NCBI GenBank assembly: GCA_005877525.1
Contig: VBON01000035.1
Location: 1 to 8,653, forward strand
Length of the DNA: 8,653 bases
Direction: 5' to 3'
DNA from: Nitrospirota bacterium
GTDB lineage: Bacteria > Nitrospirota > Nitrospiria > Nitrospirales > NS-4
Position 1 is the first letter of the stretch. Each line of letters opens with the position of its first letter. Under the pieces are notes generated by a model. That model was not told the DNA's origin, ran no database searches, and worked only from the letters and a program-made list of their open reading frames with translations. A program made the position numbers and the translations under genes. Shown piece by piece: positions 6,670 to 8,653 of the stretch.

Positions 6670-6749
6670 ATCAGATGGGAGACGCCGCGGATCTTCTTGT
6701 GGGGGCCGCGGAAGAGCCGCCCAGGGCGCGTGATTTCGTCGCTCGTCTC

Positions 6750-8021
6750 ATGTTTGGCGCATATAACATTGCGCTGGCGCTGGCTTCCCCAATTATTCTC
6801 GGGATTCTCTTGGCGAAGAGGCGCTGCCGTCAAGGACTGACGCAACGCTTGGGATGGTTGCCGACAAGGCTCACCGAAGAGTGCCTGGACGGGCAGACCG
6901 TGTGGGTGCATGCGGTATCGATGGGAGAAGTCAACGCGGTGGTCCCGCTTGTACAAGAGCTCAAGGCTCGCGCTCCGCATCTGCGTCTAGTTGTCTCTAC
7001 CGTGACCCAGACCGGGAAGGAGACCGTTACGCGTCGGCTCGAAGGTCTAGCCCGCCATATCTATTTCCCGCTGGATTTCCCGTTCGTCGTGCGAAAAGTC
7101 TTGGATACGATTCGTCCGCAACTCGTCCTGATCGTCGAGACGGAGTTGTGGCCGAACTTCTTGACCGCCGTTGCGGCCCGCGGGATCCCCTGCGCACTGG
7201 TGAATGGGCGACTCTCGACCGATTCGTTTCGGGGCTATTTATGGCTGCGGCCTTTTTTTGCGCGAATCATGAGGACATTCTCACTGTGTCTCATGCAGAC
7301 CGACCGCGATGTGGAGCGCATCCTGGCTCTCGGCGCCGATCCGGGCCGGGTCGTCCGGACCGGAAATCTCAAGTTCGATCAGAAGTCCTTCGAATTCTCG
7401 GCGGACGCGATCCACCTTGGAATTCAGACCCACGAGGAGCTATTCGTGGCCGGCAGCACGCATCCCGTTGAGGAGGAGGCCGTGCTAGACTGCTATCGGC
7501 GCCTGCTGGATATTGCGCCAAGCCTCGTTCTCATAGTCGCCCCCCGCCATATCGAGCGGGCGGCAGCCGTAGAGGCGATGGCTCGCGCCCGGGGGTTTGC
7601 CGTGTTCAGAAGAACGGCCCTCGAGCGGCAGGCGGTGGCTCCGCGGGGTCCTCGCGTCGTTCTTTTGGACACGCGCGGAGAGTTGGCGGCGCTCTATCGA
7701 CAGGCGACCCTCGTATTTGTCGGAGGCAGCCTCGTGCCAATCGGGGGCCATAGCCCGTTGGAGCCTGCAATATCGGGAAAAGCAATGGTCTTCGGCCCGC
7801 ACATGGATCACTTCGCGGAGGTCGCCGATTTGCTGGTGTCGCAGGGGGCAGCTATTCGGATTCGGGATGGCGCGGAAATGGCGGTGCCCTTCGCGCGGCT
7901 TCTGAAGGATCGCGCACAGCTTCAACGGATGGGCCGGGCGGCCCAGCAGCTCGTGCGAGCCAATCAGGGGACGGTGGCAAAAGATGCAGACCTCCTTACT
8001 CCGCTTCTTCGCCGGCACTGA
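6750..8021 (+). CDS. waaA: WaaA (KdtA), Kdo transferase
   Basis: Transfers Kdo from CMP-Kdo to the lipid A precursor at the inner membrane (GT30). From ATG 6750 the product is 423 residues, close to the 425 of E. coli. It has a hydrophobic membrane anchor (residues 1-22), HAVSMGE with the expected catalytic Glu60, TQTGKE (86-91), IVETELWPN (128-136), NGRLS (152-156), GNLKFD (205-210), AGSTHPVEEE (234-243), APRHIER (264-270), DTRGELAALY (307-316) and VGGSLVPIGGHSPLEPA (324-340). The reading frame is open back to 6441 and contains the displaced C-terminal part of the DUF374 domain, with no stop between the two. No good ribosome binding site precedes 6750. The protein may therefore be made as a DUF374-WaaA fusion, or started at 6750 by coupling. 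ATG 6750 was chosen from the family N-terminus. GTG 6441 is an open-frame artefact inside DUF374. Confidence 0.9.
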   Translation: MFGAYNIALALASPIILGILLAKRRCRQGLTQRLGWLPTRLTEECLDGQTVWVHAVSMGEVNAVVPLVQELKARAPHLRLVVSTVTQTGKETVTRRLEGLARHIYFPLDFPFVVRKVLDTIRPQLVLIVETELWPNFLTAVAARGIPCALVNGRLSTDSFRGYLWLRPFFARIMRTFSLCLMQTDRDVERILALGADPGRVVRTGNLKFDQKSFEFSADAIHLGIQTHEELFVAGSTHPVEEEAVLDCYRRLLDIAPSLVLIVAPRHIERAAAVEAMARARGFAVFRRTALERQAVAPRGPRVVLLDTRGELAALYRQATLVFVGGSLVPIGGHSPLEPAISGKAMVFGPHMDHFAEVADLLVSQGAAIRIRDGAEMAVPFARLLKDRAQLQRMGRAAQQLVRANQGTVAKDADLLTPLLRRH

Positions 8022-8037
8022 CTCCGTCTCACGGAAG

Positions 8038-8653
8038 ATGGAGCGCTTGCTCTCGGTGAATACCCAGACACTGTGGGGATGGGCCCTCCTGCCGTTGGTC
8101 CCGCTTTCGCATCTGTATGGACTTGGTATGCTCATGAGGGAACGGTTGTACGCGACAGGCCTCTTGGAGCAGCGCGCGCTTCCCGTGAAGGTGATTAGCA
8201 TTGGGAATCTTACTGTAGGAGGGACCGGCAAGACCCCCGTTGTGATCGCTTTGGCCAATGCTTTGCGAGAGAGAGGCCGCCGGGCGGGCGTCATTAGTCG
8301 TGGGTATGGACGACGGGCCGCAGAGGGTGTTTTTGAAGTGTCGGATGGGCAGTCAGTTCGGGGCAACCCCGCGAAGACCGGCGATGAACCGTTCTTGATC
8401 GCCGAGCGCTGTCCGGAGGTGCCGGTGGCGGTCGGCGTGAACCGCTATGCCGCCGGGCGGTACCTGCTTGATCGGTTCGCTGTGGACACCCTCATCCTGG
8501 ACGATGGGTTTCAACATCTCGCGTTGAAACGCAATGTTGATGTTCTGCTCCTCGATGCCACCGCTCCGTTCGGAAACGGCTATTTGCTTCCCCGAGGTCG
8601 ACTCCGGGAGGGGTTGTCCGCCCTGGGGCGGGCTACGCTGCTGGTTGTGACCC
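8038..8653 (+). CDS. lpxK: LpxK, tetraacyldisaccharide 4'-kinase, 3'-partial
   Basis: Phosphorylates the 4' position of the lipid A disaccharide, making lipid IVA at the inner membrane. The frame is open from the start to the window edge (205 codons, about 60% of the usual length). It shows an N-terminal hydrophobic segment (WALLPLVPLSHLYGL, residues 15-29), ISIGNLTVGGTGKTP with the P-loop GGTGKTP (61-67), VISRGYG (85-91), TGDEP (114-118), ILDDGFQHLALKR (153-165), LLDATAPFGNG (171-181) and LLPRGRLREG (183-192). ATG 8038 gives an N-terminus like E. coli LpxK and lies 16 bases after the waaA stop. In-frame ATG 7984 would overlap waaA by 38 bases and add 18 residues. Neither has a clear ribosome binding site. 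No frame break is seen. The waaA-lpxK order is common in other phyla. Confidence 0.94.
   Translation, partial: MERLLSVNTQTLWGWALLPLVPLSHLYGLGMLMRERLYATGLLEQRALPVKVISIGNLTVGGTGKTPVVIALANALRERGRRAGVISRGYGRRAAEGVFEVSDGQSVRGNPAKTGDEPFLIAERCPEVPVAVGVNRYAAGRYLLDRFAVDTLILDDGFQHLALKRNVDVLLLDATAPFGNGYLLPRGRLREGLSALGRATLLVVT

Noticed and set aside
8022..8037. Possible terminator or promoter between waaA and lpxK
   Set aside because: Only 16 bases with no inverted repeat, T-run or recognisable promoter element.
7485..8366. Long minus-strand open frame (293 codons) opposite waaA and lpxK
   Set aside because: Antisense shadow of two clearly conserved genes; its translation is low-complexity Arg/Pro/Ser-rich with no family resemblance.

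Overview
The window is a single plus-strand block of lipid A (endotoxin core) genes from a Gram-negative bacterium with a fairly GC-rich genome. The gene order is fabZ (cut at the left edge), lpxA, lpxI, a Gfo/Idh/MocA oxidoreductase, lpxB, msbA, a DUF374 acyltransferase, waaA (kdtA) and lpxK (cut at the right edge). The use of lpxI instead of lpxH, the oxidoreductase between lpxI and lpxB, and the DUF374-waaA pair suggest a Nitrospirota (Nitrospira-like) genome. This assignment is an impression from gene order and protein flavour, not a computed placement.

The genes are packed almost without spacers. fabZ/lpxA, lpxA/lpxI, oxidoreductase/lpxB and msbA/DUF374 each share an ATGA stop-start overlap. 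lpxB/msbA share TGATG, and lpxI/oxidoreductase overlap by 11 bases if the first ATG is used. No internal promoter or terminator was recognised, so this reads as one translationally coupled operon whose promoter lies outside the window. No stretch above 300 bases lacks a gene. I saw no RNA genes, mobile elements or CRISPR arrays.

The genes work in sequence. FabZ supplies hydroxyacyl chains. LpxA loads one onto UDP-GlcNAc, or onto UDP-GlcNAc3N if the oxidoreductase is GnnA-like. LpxI makes lipid X and LpxB joins the disaccharide. LpxK phosphorylates it, WaaA adds Kdo, the DUF374 protein may add a late acyl chain, and MsbA flips the product across the inner membrane.

The most notable points are two broken reading frames in otherwise well-conserved genes. 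lpxA appears to have lost 8 bases near 483-490, in its N-terminal hexapeptide repeats. The DUF374 gene is one A short in a 9-A run at 6519-6527. When the second break is bridged, the DUF374 domain reads without a stop into WaaA, giving a predicted fusion of about 655 residues. Either sequencing or assembly error or real mutation/slippage could explain the breaks. LpxB also carries an insertion of about 17 residues before its GLPNLIAG motif. I did not find an obviously new system. The window is a mostly ordinary lipid A operon with these anomalies.
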